64,000 nucleotides of DNA from Akkermansiaceae bacterium. Lineage in GTDB: Bacteria; Verrucomicrobiota; Verrucomicrobiia; Verrucomicrobiales; Akkermansiaceae. Below the pieces are notes generated by a model, which ran no database searches, had not been told where the DNA came from, and saw only the letters and a program-made list of their open reading frames with translations. The position numbers were made by a program, and so were the translations under genes. The stretch's first letter is position 1; every line of letters begins with the position of its first letter. Positions 36,213 to 44,480 of the stretch are shown piece after piece. The stretch spans positions 124,001 to 188,000 of the forward strand of contig JACKQB010000005.1 of NCBI GenBank assembly GCA_024233115.1. The letters are read 5' to 3'.

Positions 36213-36874
36213 GTTCCTCCAAACCCAATTCCGAAAATGCCAATTCTGAAAACGCAAGATCAGAAGCTGGTATCCGTCTGCTGATCATCGACGATCACCT
36301 GGTGGTCCGCGAGGGCTTGGAGGCGATGCTTGCCACCGCTCCCGCCATCGGCAGGATCGCCACCTCCGGCACTGCGCTGGAAGCGCTGGAGCTTTGCGGC
36401 AGTTTCGCGCCCGATGTCGTGTTGCTCGATGTGCGTATGCCGGGAAACGACGGCTATCATGTCCTCGATGAAATCCACTGCCGCTGGCCTGAGATGCGGG
36501 TGCTCATGTTTTCATCCAGTGCCACCTCTGCTGAGGTCCATCTCGCCCGGCAGCGCGGTGCCTCCGGTTACCTTTCCAAATCAATGGACCGGAATACCAT
36601 CCTTGCTGCCATTGAGAAGGTCTCTGTCGGCGGCACTCTCTTCCAGTCCGATGCCACCGGATCCGTTGAGGTGAACTTGAGTCCCCGGGAGTTAGACGTT
36701 CTGCGCCATCTCGGCAGAGGTCTTGGAAATGAAGAGCTCGGCCTCGCTCTCGGAGTCAGCGCGGAGACCATTAAAAGCCACCTCAAGTCGATTTTTCAAA
36801 AGCTCGGCGTCTCCGTCCGTGCCGAAGCCGTTTCCCGTGGCTACGAACTTGGCTTGCTCAACGCTCAGCCCTGA
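36209..36874 (+). CDS. NarL/FixJ-type response regulator
   Basis: A 221-aa regulator. The receiver domain has LLIIDDHLVVREGL (acidic pocket), phospho-acceptor Asp74 in VVLLDVRMPGNDGYHV, the switch Ser in MFSSSAT and the conserved Lys in SGYLSKSM. The LuxR-type helix-turn-helix follows (LSPRELDVLRHLGRGLGNEE, VSAETIKSHLKSIFQKLG). The N-terminus has a short N/S/E-rich extension. The ATG overlaps the kinase stop, so both are made together. A 20-bp perfect palindrome 31 bp after the gene is a good candidate binding site in front of the PEP-CTERM gene. Confidence 0.95.
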   Translation: MSSSKPNSENANSENARSEAGIRLLIIDDHLVVREGLEAMLATAPAIGRIATSGTALEALELCGSFAPDVVLLDVRMPGNDGYHVLDEIHCRWPEMRVLMFSSSATSAEVHLARQRGASGYLSKSMDRNTILAAIEKVSVGGTLFQSDATGSVEVNLSPRELDVLRHLGRGLGNEELGLALGVSAETIKSHLKSIFQKLGVSVRAEAVSRGYELGLLNAQP

Positions 36875-36905
36875 CCCCCCCCTTGTCTCTTGTCCACTCG
36901 GGAAA

Positions 36906-36925
36906 TATCCCCCGTACGGGGGATA
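36906..36925. promoter_or_regulatory. 20-bp perfect palindrome, candidate operator
   Basis: TATCCCCCGTACGGGGGATA is a perfect inverted repeat without a loop and without a following T-run. It lies 149 bp before the PEP-CTERM gene at 37074 and 31 bp after the response regulator gene. A dimeric LuxR-type regulator could bind it. Confidence 0.5.
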
Positions 36926-37073
36926 GGCAACATCACGAATCCCGGACAGTATGGTGGGCACTTCCGCTTCCGGGAGCCGCCCGAGTTAGCTATATCACAA
37001 CACAAAATCCACCGGAGGGCAGCTCTAAGAACCTTGAGGCTCGTATCTAACAAATAAAACCACTAAAAACAAC

Positions 37074-37973
37074 ATGAAAAAAATACGCAATCATCTCATC
37101 CCGCTCTCTCTGGGTCTTTTAACTCTACCAACTCAAGCAGCAGTGCTGTTGTATGAGCCATTTGACTACACCGCGACTGAAACCATCGCCGGTAAAGGCG
37201 GCAGCGAATCTGGATTCGACGGCAGCTCCTCTTGGGCTGAGAACGCCCTGGGCACCACTGAGATCACAGCCGGTTCATCGAGCTTTGGAACCCTTGCCAC
37301 CACAGGAAACAAGTTTCATTACAACAACTCATTCGGTTCGGTAAATTACGATAAACTTGCATACGCATCGCGAGCCATGAATGTTTCCGCCAGCTCCGGC
37401 GAGCTCTACATCACCTTCCTGATGCAGGGTCCCAGCGGATTCAGATTGAACGGTGGAGTCTATATCAATGGCAGCATCAAAGAATTCGGTGCTACCCGCA
37501 CTGAGTATTTCAATGCAGATCGTGGCGCTAGCCCGGATCGCCCCCATCTTTACTATGCTGACCAGTTAGCCACGGCAGTCGACAACCCCGTCACTGCCAC
37601 CACTTACATGTATGTGCAGAAATACACAGGTCTCGGCACGGGATCGGGCGGCACAGCCCAGCTCTGGCTGATCGACTCGGGCGACTACGACACCATCGCA
37701 GCAGATGGTAACGTCACCACCGCCGAACTTGATGCCAACAGCCTTACCTCCACCTCGGTCCTTACACTGGCGGGGGCGGCTCCGACCCTTGATGGCAGCG
37801 AGGAGCTCCGCATACTGCTCCATGACTTTGGCGGCGGACATACCGACTACACACTCGACGAAATCCGCGTCGCCACCACATTGAACGAAGCCATGGACAT
37901 CGTTCCCGAGCCATCCTCATCAGCCCTTCTCGGCCTTGCCGGGCTCGCCCTGATCTTGCGACGTCGCAAGTAG
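37074..37973 (+). CDS. PEP-CTERM sorting-domain protein of surface module 1
   Basis: A 299-aa exported protein. The signal peptide (MKKIRNHLIPLSLGLLTLP, ending TQAA) precedes a LamG/jelly-roll-like beta domain (LLYEPFDYTATETIAGKGG, ELYITFLMQGPSGF). The tail is VPEPSSSALLGLAGL, a helix and RRRK. It starts the three-gene surface module downstream of the two-component system. The leader AAAAACAACATGAAA is shared with the equivalent gene at 57293, and neither has a Shine-Dalgarno sequence. A stem-loop separates it from the giant prepilin-like gene. Confidence 0.92.
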   Translation: MKKIRNHLIPLSLGLLTLPTQAAVLLYEPFDYTATETIAGKGGSESGFDGSSSWAENALGTTEITAGSSSFGTLATTGNKFHYNNSFGSVNYDKLAYASRAMNVSASSGELYITFLMQGPSGFRLNGGVYINGSIKEFGATRTEYFNADRGASPDRPHLYYADQLATAVDNPVTATTYMYVQKYTGLGTGSGGTAQLWLIDSGDYDTIAADGNVTTAELDANSLTSTSVLTLAGAAPTLDGSEELRILLHDFGGGHTDYTLDEIRVATTLNEAMDIVPEPSSSALLGLAGLALILRRRK

Positions 37974-38000
37974 TCGGAGACAATAGAAATAATTATAAAA

Positions 38001-38034
38001 CAAGCTCCCCTATTTCCCTGTAGGGGTGCTCTTG
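38001..38034 (+). terminator. Intercistronic stem-loop, no T-run
   Basis: AGCTCCCCTA pairs with TAGGGGTGCT (one internal mismatch) around an 8-nt loop, between the PEP-CTERM and prepilin-like genes. With no T-run it is more likely a transcript stabiliser or partial terminator. The second module has an 11-bp stem in the same place (57965-58005). Confidence 0.5.
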
Positions 38035-38264
38035 ACCACCTCCTCCCCCAAAAAAATTTTTCTTGGTTGCTAAGAGTCGGACGGTTGCCTCTGTCAATGA
38101 CCTGAGGCAAATTGGCATTGCTGCAGAGGGACTTTCAAAGGGTGATAAGGGGGGGAAGGAGATCCTCGGCTAAGCAGTCTGTGAATCGTGTGAAAGAACG
38201 CATTTATGGAATTCACAGACAAACCTACTCGGGCTGTCAGACGGTGTTCATTTTAAATGCAAAA

Positions 38265-41200
38265 ATGCTTATGGAACTTCAGAAACCAAGGGGAATCAAA
38301 CCCGCAAACAATGGCTTTGCTCTGATCGCTACTATTTCCGTCATGGTTCTGTTAGTGATGATCGCGCTGGCGATGCTGAGCCTGAGTACCATTGAGACGA
38401 GGCAGACAACAAACGGCGGAGCCATCGAGCAGGCACAAGCCAATGCCCGCATGGCACTCATGTTGGCCATCGGCGAGTTGCAGAAACAGGTCGGCCCCGA
38501 TCAGCGTGTGACCATCACAGCCGACCAGCTTGCGGAGTCGGCCGACGGGAAAAAGTCCGCTGCTTATGAAACGAGCGCGCATTGGACCGGGGTCTATAAG
38601 TCCTGGTCGCCGACCGAGACCTCCCGTCCGACACCCGAGTTTCTGTCGTGGCTGGTGTCGGCTCCTCCCTCTGACACCGGAATGGTCGATTTTGCAAAAG
38701 CGTCGACCACGCCGCATTCCGTCACCATGGTCAACACAGGAACCTTGGGGCCAAGCGGGGTTGGCAAGGTTGAGGTTCCAACCATTGCTTACAGTCATGC
38801 CGGAAAATCCAGTGGTCGATATGGCTGGTGGGTCGGCGACCAGGGTGTGAAGGCTGCCATCGGAACCCAGCCCGCTGCACCACCGGTGGATCTAGCATCG
38901 ACGCGCAACAGCCTTCAATCGGTGCCACGGCCGCAGTTTGAACTCTCCACCAACCCTTCTCAGGATAAACCCTTTGCCACGGTGGCACAAGACACCTCGG
39001 CCATCAGCAAGATCACCAGTTGGAAACAAGCGGAATTGGTGGCCTCAAATACAGAAGCCGCGCGCCCTCTTTTCCATGATCTCGCGGGACATACGGCGGG
39101 ACTTCTCACCAACGTTCGCGCCGGTGGTTTCCGCAAGGATCTCTCGATCCTTTTGGAGCAACCTCTGTCTGCGGCCATGAAGTCAACGCGACTCTATTCT
39201 GTTGGGGGCAAAGCAGGCATCAACCAGGGTGAACTCTGGCTTTACTACAATCTTTGGCGCGAGCTCAAAACCGGAGGGGACTATACCTTTACCACCGGCG
39301 GCACCCTGGACCTCTCCACACCCTACCTTCAAGTCGAAAGCACCAAGGCCGGTATGGAGGGCGATCCAACTTCCATTTACAAGCATCCGGCCTTTATCAG
39401 CATGAAGACGATATTTTCGCTCTACGGGAAGACGGTGGGCTCCGGTCCAACCGCGAAAATCCGTCCCTATCTTGTGATTGATCCGGTGGTGACCTACTGG
39501 AACCCGTTTGATGTCCCCCTGGTGATCACGCCGGCCTATCACTCGGTCAAATATTGGAAACCCCCATACGATCTGCATATCAAACGTGCCAATGGCACCA
39601 TCGACGTGTACAATACGAACTACACTGTCGGCGCGGGGAATGACCAGTATATCACCCTGCGCATCGGCCTGACGATGCCGATTGTGCTCAAACCTGGCGA
39701 GGTATTCATGGCATCACAAGCTGCTGGAGGGCCGATGCTAGAGTATGATCGCGGCGGGCGAAAAGTTCTGGAAACCGGAGCCGGTTGGAATTTCGGATCG
39801 GGTGTGGCGTATGCCCTCAACTCTGGCGCGCCCAATGCGAAGGATCTCGCTCCCGATGAGACGATCCGCTATGAGTTTGCTCCGAACGACACGAATAGTA
39901 AGTATTTCCTCACCGCGAACCCCGCTTATTTTCTTAATACCTATTTTGACGAAGGCGGAGCAAATGAATACTCAGCCATCGGTACCGGAGTTTTCGTCAA
40001 CCTTCAAATCGCAGCGAACGACCCCACTTACTCCAGGGTGTTCGCCAATCAATTGACATTCCAGGACAGCAGACCCCTTACATCCACCCAATTGCTCGGG
40101 CGCAAGGAGCCCGTCCTGATCATGGCTTTTTCTGTGAAAACAGAGGAAGACTCGGATCGTCCCGGACGCTACTTTGCCCGCTTCAACCCTCAAACCGGCA
40201 TTGATTTCCAGACGCTTCTCGACGATGAGTTTGAGACATTTCCATGGGAGATCCACATTTCCTTGCTGAACTCATGGAAGAACCGTGACCTCGAGGTGTC
40301 CCCCAATGGCCAGGCATTTTTTGGTGGTGGTCACACCGCCCAGAGCGGCAGCAGCTTGATTACGACCCATTCCATTCCCCGGGAACCGTTGATTTCGCTG
40401 GCGGCATTTCAGAATTCCTTGGCCAATGGTTTCGCTTGGAGTGGTTCACGCTTATCACAAGGCAACTATCTGCTTCCGCAAATTGGTCACGCCATTGGGA
40501 ACTCCGCTGCTCCGTCGATCATGCCGTCCGGTGTGACCGAGTCTACCCTGGGGGGCTCCCGTCCGCTTGCGGATCATTCCTATCTCGCTAACAAAGCCCT
40601 CTGGGACGACTGGTTTCTTTCGGGAATCGCTCCGCAAACCGCGCCATCGTACTACTCGCAACGGTCACAGCGTCAGGTGGCCGGTGATTTCATCGAGGGG
40701 AAAAAACCGACTGGAAATTCACATTATATCTTTGCTCCCACCGTCGGTGGCGAGACTCCGCAAGAATTACTTTCGCGTTGGTTTGACGGTGATAAACCAC
40801 GGGAAATCGCCATCACGGAAACGGCGGCCCATATTTCCGTCGCCGGGATGTTCAATATCAATTCCACCTCCGTCCAGGCGTGGAAGACCTTGCTGGCTGG
40901 CCTCAATAAACAACAGATCGCGACGAGGGATGGCGGCGGCAAGGAGAGTATGACCGCGACCGAAGGAATACCGATCGCCGCACTCCGGACCCCAAACAAT
41001 GAAGTCGCCGAAAAAGCAGGTTTGGGAAGAGTGATGTCCACTCCCCAGTGGACGGGATACCGGGTCCTGACGGAAGGGGAAATTGAGTTGCTTGCAGAGA
41101 GGATCGTCGTGGAAGTGCGTAAACGCGGCCCGTTTCTGTGTCTCGCGGACTTCGTGAACCGCAGACCTGGATACGATAAGGAACTCGCCCGGGCCGGAGC

Positions 41201-41621
41201 CATTCAGAACGCTCTGGATTCCAGCGAGGTTACCATCAACGACTCCTACAATACGGGGCTTCGTGCGGCCTCGACTGACGGCCCTGACCGGGGGTTTGCT
41301 TTCCCTGAAGCCGAGGCGGGTCCCGCAGCATACGGAATCCCCGGCGTGGTGAAACAAGGCGATATCCTCACTCCGCTCGCCCCCTATCTTTCCGCCCGCT
41401 CCGATACATTTGTCATTCGCGCCTACGGTGAAACCCTCGATGAATCGGGCAAGGTGATCGCGCAGGCTTGGTGCGAAGCGGAAGTCATCCGCGAGGCGCG
41501 TTTTGTGGATCCTGGAAACGAGCCGACTGCCGACATCTCTGCGCTCAACCCAGCTAATCGCCTTTTCGGGCGCCACTACAAAATCACTTCGTTCCGCTGG
41601 CTGAACCCTTCTGAAGTTTGA
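38265..41621 (+). CDS. Giant prepilin-like protein of surface module 1
   Basis: A 1118-aa protein with a class III-like prepilin start: a basic leader (MLMELQKPRGIKPANNG17), then F18-A-L-I-A-T-I-S-V-M-V and a long hydrophobic helix ending STIE, as in PilX/PilV-type minor pilins. The large extracellular part ends with FVIRAYGETLDESGKV and WCEAEV, shared with the paralogue at 58041. It resembles, from memory, the 'Verru_Chthon cassette protein A' family. Starts at 38265 and 38271 are both possible; the frame extends upstream to a TTG at 38112 without coding character. It is followed 11 bp later by a secreted protein gene. It is likely processed by a prepilin peptidase encoded elsewhere. Confidence 0.85.
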   Translation: MLMELQKPRGIKPANNGFALIATISVMVLLVMIALAMLSLSTIETRQTTNGGAIEQAQANARMALMLAIGELQKQVGPDQRVTITADQLAESADGKKSAAYETSAHWTGVYKSWSPTETSRPTPEFLSWLVSAPPSDTGMVDFAKASTTPHSVTMVNTGTLGPSGVGKVEVPTIAYSHAGKSSGRYGWWVGDQGVKAAIGTQPAAPPVDLASTRNSLQSVPRPQFELSTNPSQDKPFATVAQDTSAISKITSWKQAELVASNTEAARPLFHDLAGHTAGLLTNVRAGGFRKDLSILLEQPLSAAMKSTRLYSVGGKAGINQGELWLYYNLWRELKTGGDYTFTTGGTLDLSTPYLQVESTKAGMEGDPTSIYKHPAFISMKTIFSLYGKTVGSGPTAKIRPYLVIDPVVTYWNPFDVPLVITPAYHSVKYWKPPYDLHIKRANGTIDVYNTNYTVGAGNDQYITLRIGLTMPIVLKPGEVFMASQAAGGPMLEYDRGGRKVLETGAGWNFGSGVAYALNSGAPNAKDLAPDETIRYEFAPNDTNSKYFLTANPAYFLNTYFDEGGANEYSAIGTGVFVNLQIAANDPTYSRVFANQLTFQDSRPLTSTQLLGRKEPVLIMAFSVKTEEDSDRPGRYFARFNPQTGIDFQTLLDDEFETFPWEIHISLLNSWKNRDLEVSPNGQAFFGGGHTAQSGSSLITTHSIPREPLISLAAFQNSLANGFAWSGSRLSQGNYLLPQIGHAIGNSAAPSIMPSGVTESTLGGSRPLADHSYLANKALWDDWFLSGIAPQTAPSYYSQRSQRQVAGDFIEGKKPTGNSHYIFAPTVGGETPQELLSRWFDGDKPREIAITETAAHISVAGMFNINSTSVQAWKTLLAGLNKQQIATRDGGGKESMTATEGIPIAALRTPNNEVAEKAGLGRVMSTPQWTGYRVLTEGEIELLAERIVVEVRKRGPFLCLADFVNRRPGYDKELARAGAIQNALDSSEVTINDSYNTGLRAASTDGPDRGFAFPEAEAGPAAYGIPGVVKQGDILTPLAPYLSARSDTFVIRAYGETLDESGKVIAQAWCEAEVIREARFVDPGNEPTADISALNPANRLFGRHYKITSFRWLNPSEV

Positions 41622-41632
41622 AATAAAAATCC

Positions 41633-42307
41633 ATGCAACGTTTAACTCTATTTTTCGTCCTGATCCTCAGCGGCTTCGCGTCAGGAGCCGAAAAAAAACA
41701 GCCCCAGATTCGCTTTCTGGCGGAGCGAGTGCCAAAGGATCTCGGTGAAGTTTGCCTCGTCGCGGCCGATAAACAGTCGGAGCCATTCAAGCTGCCCACG
41801 AACTACCTGTCGGAACGGTTGAAAGCACCTTCCAGGAGCTTCCGGGTCATGACTCGTTCCGGGGGTGGAGTTTGCCTGGCAACCATCCAGCTGCCAGAAA
41901 ACGGAGCTGATTTTATCGCAATCCTCGTGCCCAGCACTACCGGTTACCGGGCGATTCTGATGCCATCGGCCAATCCCACCTTCAAGGGAGGAGACGTCTA
42001 TTTTTACAACCACTGTCCCAACACCGTCGTAGGTTATGTGGGAACCGCTAAATTTGGGATCGAGCCCGCAAGTGGCAAAGTCATTCAACCTGCGGGTGCG
42101 CGGGTAGAGAAGTTCTACGACGTGGCTTTCGGTGTCCGCGAGGATCGAGAAAACCGTGTGTTGAGCAGGACGCGCTGGCCGGTTGACGATCGATCCCGTT
42201 CTTATGTTTTCTTCTTTGTCAATCCGACCACTGGCCGGATTGATTACCGCGCGGTCGATGAATTCACGCCACCTTCCGATGTCGTAAAATCGGCAAACTC
42301 CAACTGA
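41633..42307 (+). CDS. Secreted protein of surface module 1
   Basis: A 224-aa exported protein with signal peptide MQRLTLFFVLILSGFASGA. The mature part is beta-rich (IRFLAERVPKDLGEVCLVAA, VYFYNHCPNTVVGYVGTAKF, SRSYVFFFVNPTTGRIDYRA). A similar protein occupies the same position at 61502 (module 2), with weak overall identity but the same layout. I do not recognise the family. The TGA at 42305-42307 is followed in the same frame by 31 codons that end in a PEP-CTERM-like tail (APKPFPAALLGL, then RRRK) and a TAG. Confidence 0.8.
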   Translation: MQRLTLFFVLILSGFASGAEKKQPQIRFLAERVPKDLGEVCLVAADKQSEPFKLPTNYLSERLKAPSRSFRVMTRSGGGVCLATIQLPENGADFIAILVPSTTGYRAILMPSANPTFKGGDVYFYNHCPNTVVGYVGTAKFGIEPASGKVIQPAGARVEKFYDVAFGVREDRENRVLSRTRWPVDDRSRSYVFFFVNPTTGRIDYRAVDEFTPPSDVVKSANSN

Positions 42308-42331
42308 GATCAAACGGTAACAGTCCACTCC

Positions 42332-42403
42332 GCGCCGAAGCCGTTTCCCGCGGCATTACTCGGCTTGGGTGGGCTTGCCTTGATCTTGCGACGTCGCAAG
42401 TAG
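42332..42403 (+). pseudogene. Orphan PEP-CTERM-like tail in frame after a TGA stop
   Basis: These 24 codons encode APKPFPAALLGLGGL, a helix and RRRK followed by TAG. They are in the same frame as the preceding secreted protein gene, 8 codons past its stop. The motif has PKP instead of PEP. The last 25 bp (42381-42405) are identical to 37951-37975 at the end of the module's PEP-CTERM gene, so the segment probably arose from that gene. Confidence 0.7.
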
Positions 42404-42408
42404 TCAAC

Positions 42409-42450
42409 AAGGAGGTGATATTGAAAAAGCATATTGGTGGGACCACTTAG
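42409..42450 (+). other. Orphan full-length Shine-Dalgarno and 9-codon frame
   Basis: AAGGAGGTGAT (42409-42419) is the complete complement of the 16S rRNA 3' end. A TTG follows at 42421, opening MKKHIGGTT and a stop at 42448-42450. In a region where most genes lack a Shine-Dalgarno this stands out, but the peptide may be meaningless. Confidence 0.3.
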
Positions 42451-42543
42451 GTTTGTATTGCAACGGCGCAGTGCAAATTATCATAGACCCAACCATCGAA
42501 AAGGTGGCGCCGGCTATGGCGGACATCGAGCCTTAGCCTGTAT

Positions 42544-42644
42544 TTCCGAAAACGGCATGACTCCGGCCGAGGCGGTGACCTTCCTTGAAAACCGTGGTAA
42601 GTTCATCCCCACGGACGAGAGTATGAAGTGCAGCCACTAGGGGC
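42544..42644 (+). pseudogene. Truncated duplicate of the YecH-like gene
   Basis: The segment is identical to 33444-33562 except for an 18-bp deletion between two ACGGA direct repeats. It retains NGMTPAEAVTFLENRGKF and DESMKCSH but lacks the first half and the start of the gene. The frame upstream continues into unrelated DNA. Confidence 0.9.
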
Positions 42645-43297
42645 TGTAAAACCGGCCGTCAAACGCGTCTGCCTGGTTTTACTGACTGGGCGGGTGGCCA
42701 ATACCTGTTTGCGCACGCCGGTTTGATTGCCGTCGGCGGGTTAGCTGTCGGGATGCGACGGCTTGGTCAACCCTGTCAGGACGTCTTTATAAATTTTTAC
42801 TGCCCATAACCACGCCAGCCCAACTGGAGCATTTGGTCTGGATAGCGTATCGGCGACCCTAACAGCTCGAAAGTTTTTAAAAACCCGGGTGGTCCGATTT
42901 TTGCACCTAACAGCGCGCGATTTTTTTGAGCGCAACGCACCTGTTGCACGCCACCAGCCAAGGCGGTTAGATTAGCTTCTAAACGTCCGTTTTTCTAGGG
43001 TTGCCAAGACCTCAAGAAAAAAGAGCTCCTGGGTGTAAATAGTTGAAACCACCACATGTGGTATTGTTAATAATTTGTGGATACTATATGAGCAAAATGA
43101 GATTGACCATCATGGAGGTTTTCGGGCATGTTCCTAAAGCTGCTCGGGTGCACCTGTATCATGGACGACCCATGGTCCCCCACACGGTCCAAGCCCTATC
43201 GAGCCGCTATCGAGCCGCCTTTCCAGCCCCTGCACGCACACCACTCTTTCTACATTCCTTATCGATTCGTTTCCCTCAATTTACACCCTTACAGAAC
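42645..43297. other. Intergenic region upstream of the ribonucleotide reductase genes
   Basis: This 653-bp region has no convincing gene. A 64-codon minus-strand frame (42741-42935) lacks recognisable features. It contains the 12-bp palindrome ACCACATGTGGT (43051-43062) and, 20 bp on, TGTGGATACTATATG. These may be NrdR-type boxes for the nrd genes, but they fit the known NrdR consensus only loosely. Confidence 0.4.
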
Positions 43298-44356
43298 ATG
43301 GCAGATACTATCAACATCACACTCGGCGAACGTACTTTTGAGCTGGACCGTGAAAAAGCCGAGGAGGCATACGCTTCCAAAAAGGTGATCAATGGTCGCA
43401 ATTCGATGTTTTTCAACATCCTGCCCCTCAAATACAACTGGGCCTACGAGCTCTACAAGCAGATGAAAAACTCCCACTGGGAGCCCGGTGAAACATCACT
43501 CCAGACCGATATCGTCCAATGGAGCCAGCTTGGCGCGCCTTGCCAGACCCTATACAAAACCGCCCTCGGCGCCTTCGCCAAGTCCCAGGAAATTTTCCAC
43601 TCCGGCGGCATCTACACCATCCGCGACCTGGTCACCGCGCCGGAGCTGAAGCTTGTTTTCGGTCGATTCGTCCACGAGGAAAACACCCGCAGCGACATTC
43701 TGGTCTACCTGCACGGCTCGCTCTCAATCAATCCGATGGAATGCGCCGCGCTCGTCGCCAGCCCGGCGATGGCGGCCAAGGAGCAGTTTGTCTCCGAAAA
43801 CCTCAGCCCGCTCAGCCGGAACACGGACACGACGACCACCGAAAACAAGCAGGCCGTCGCCCGCAACATCTTCCTGATGAACCAGTGTATGGAAGGTACC
43901 CAGTTTTTCGCTTTATGGGCCCCGCTGTTCTCCCTCGCCGCCCAGAACAAACTCCCCGGCACCGGAAAAATCCTCAGCAAGCTGCTCGGTGATGTTTCCT
44001 ACCGCATCAGCCTCTTCGACAAGCTCCTCAAGGAAATGATCGTGGAAAACCCGGACGTCTGGACTTCGGTATTCCAGCAGCAGCTCATCGGCTACATGCT
44101 GACGGCTGTAAAAAACGAGCAGAATCTCGTCGACGCCCTCCCGGTTGCCGATGCCGGGCTCGATCCCGATTCGCTCAAGGTCTACATCGAATACCTCGCC
44201 GACGCCCGCCTGGCAGCCTGCGGACTCGCCCGCCAATACCACCACGCCGCCAGCCCGTTCCCATGGCTCGACGAGCAAATCCACCTCACCGCCGGCACCG
44301 TAGCCCACGCCACCACCACCACCCTCGATACCACCTTCGACGACGACGATCTGTAG
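43298..44356 (+). CDS. Metal-site-deficient R2-like ribonucleotide reductase subunit
   Basis: A 352-aa paralogue of the NrdB encoded next door. It aligns along its whole length and keeps E98, E128 and E199. Three of the six diiron/dimetal ligands are changed: the His of ExxH is Arg131 (EENTR), and the last pair E and H are Val233 and Arg236 (GDVSYR). It also lacks the C-terminal Tyr region of NrdB but ends FDDDDL, like the R1-binding tail of NrdB. It is thus unlikely to make a radical itself and may pair with NrdB, as Rnr4 does with Rnr2 in yeast. The ATG at 43298 starts MADTINITLGE; upstream codons have no support. Confidence 0.88.
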   Translation: MADTINITLGERTFELDREKAEEAYASKKVINGRNSMFFNILPLKYNWAYELYKQMKNSHWEPGETSLQTDIVQWSQLGAPCQTLYKTALGAFAKSQEIFHSGGIYTIRDLVTAPELKLVFGRFVHEENTRSDILVYLHGSLSINPMECAALVASPAMAAKEQFVSENLSPLSRNTDTTTTENKQAVARNIFLMNQCMEGTQFFALWAPLFSLAAQNKLPGTGKILSKLLGDVSYRISLFDKLLKEMIVENPDVWTSVFQQQLIGYMLTAVKNEQNLVDALPVADAGLDPDSLKVYIEYLADARLAACGLARQYHHAASPFPWLDEQIHLTAGTVAHATTTTLDTTFDDDDL

Positions 44357-44366
44357 CGCTTCGCTA

Positions 44367-44411
44367 AAGTTCCAAGTTTCAAGTTTCAAGTTTCAAGTTT
44401 CAAATACCAAT
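44367..44411. repeat. Heptamer tandem repeats (AAGTTTC)
   Basis: Seven consecutive 7-nt units: AAGTTCC, four AAGTTTC, AAATACC and AATTTCC. They lie between the two R2 genes. The tract is related in period and sequence to those at 33204 and 45592. Confidence 0.85.
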
Positions 44412-44480
44412 TTCCGCCGCCGCCCCAGCGGCGCACCTTTTCCCCAATAACCCATAACGGATAACCATGAACCAATCACC

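Noticed and set aside
42434..42640. 68-codon frame ending in the YecH-like tail
   Set aside because: It joins unrelated DNA to a truncated copy of the gene at 33319 and has no start or first half of the family, so I treat it as a pseudogene.
43043..43297. N-terminal extension of the first R2 gene
   Set aside because: The frame is open to a TTG at 43043, but the added residues do not resemble any R2 start, while the ATG at 43298 aligns with the neighbouring NrdB.
44367..44411. Possible CRISPR or coding signal in the TTTCAAG repeats
   Set aside because: A 7-nt period without spacers; it is a simple tandem repeat between the two R2 genes.
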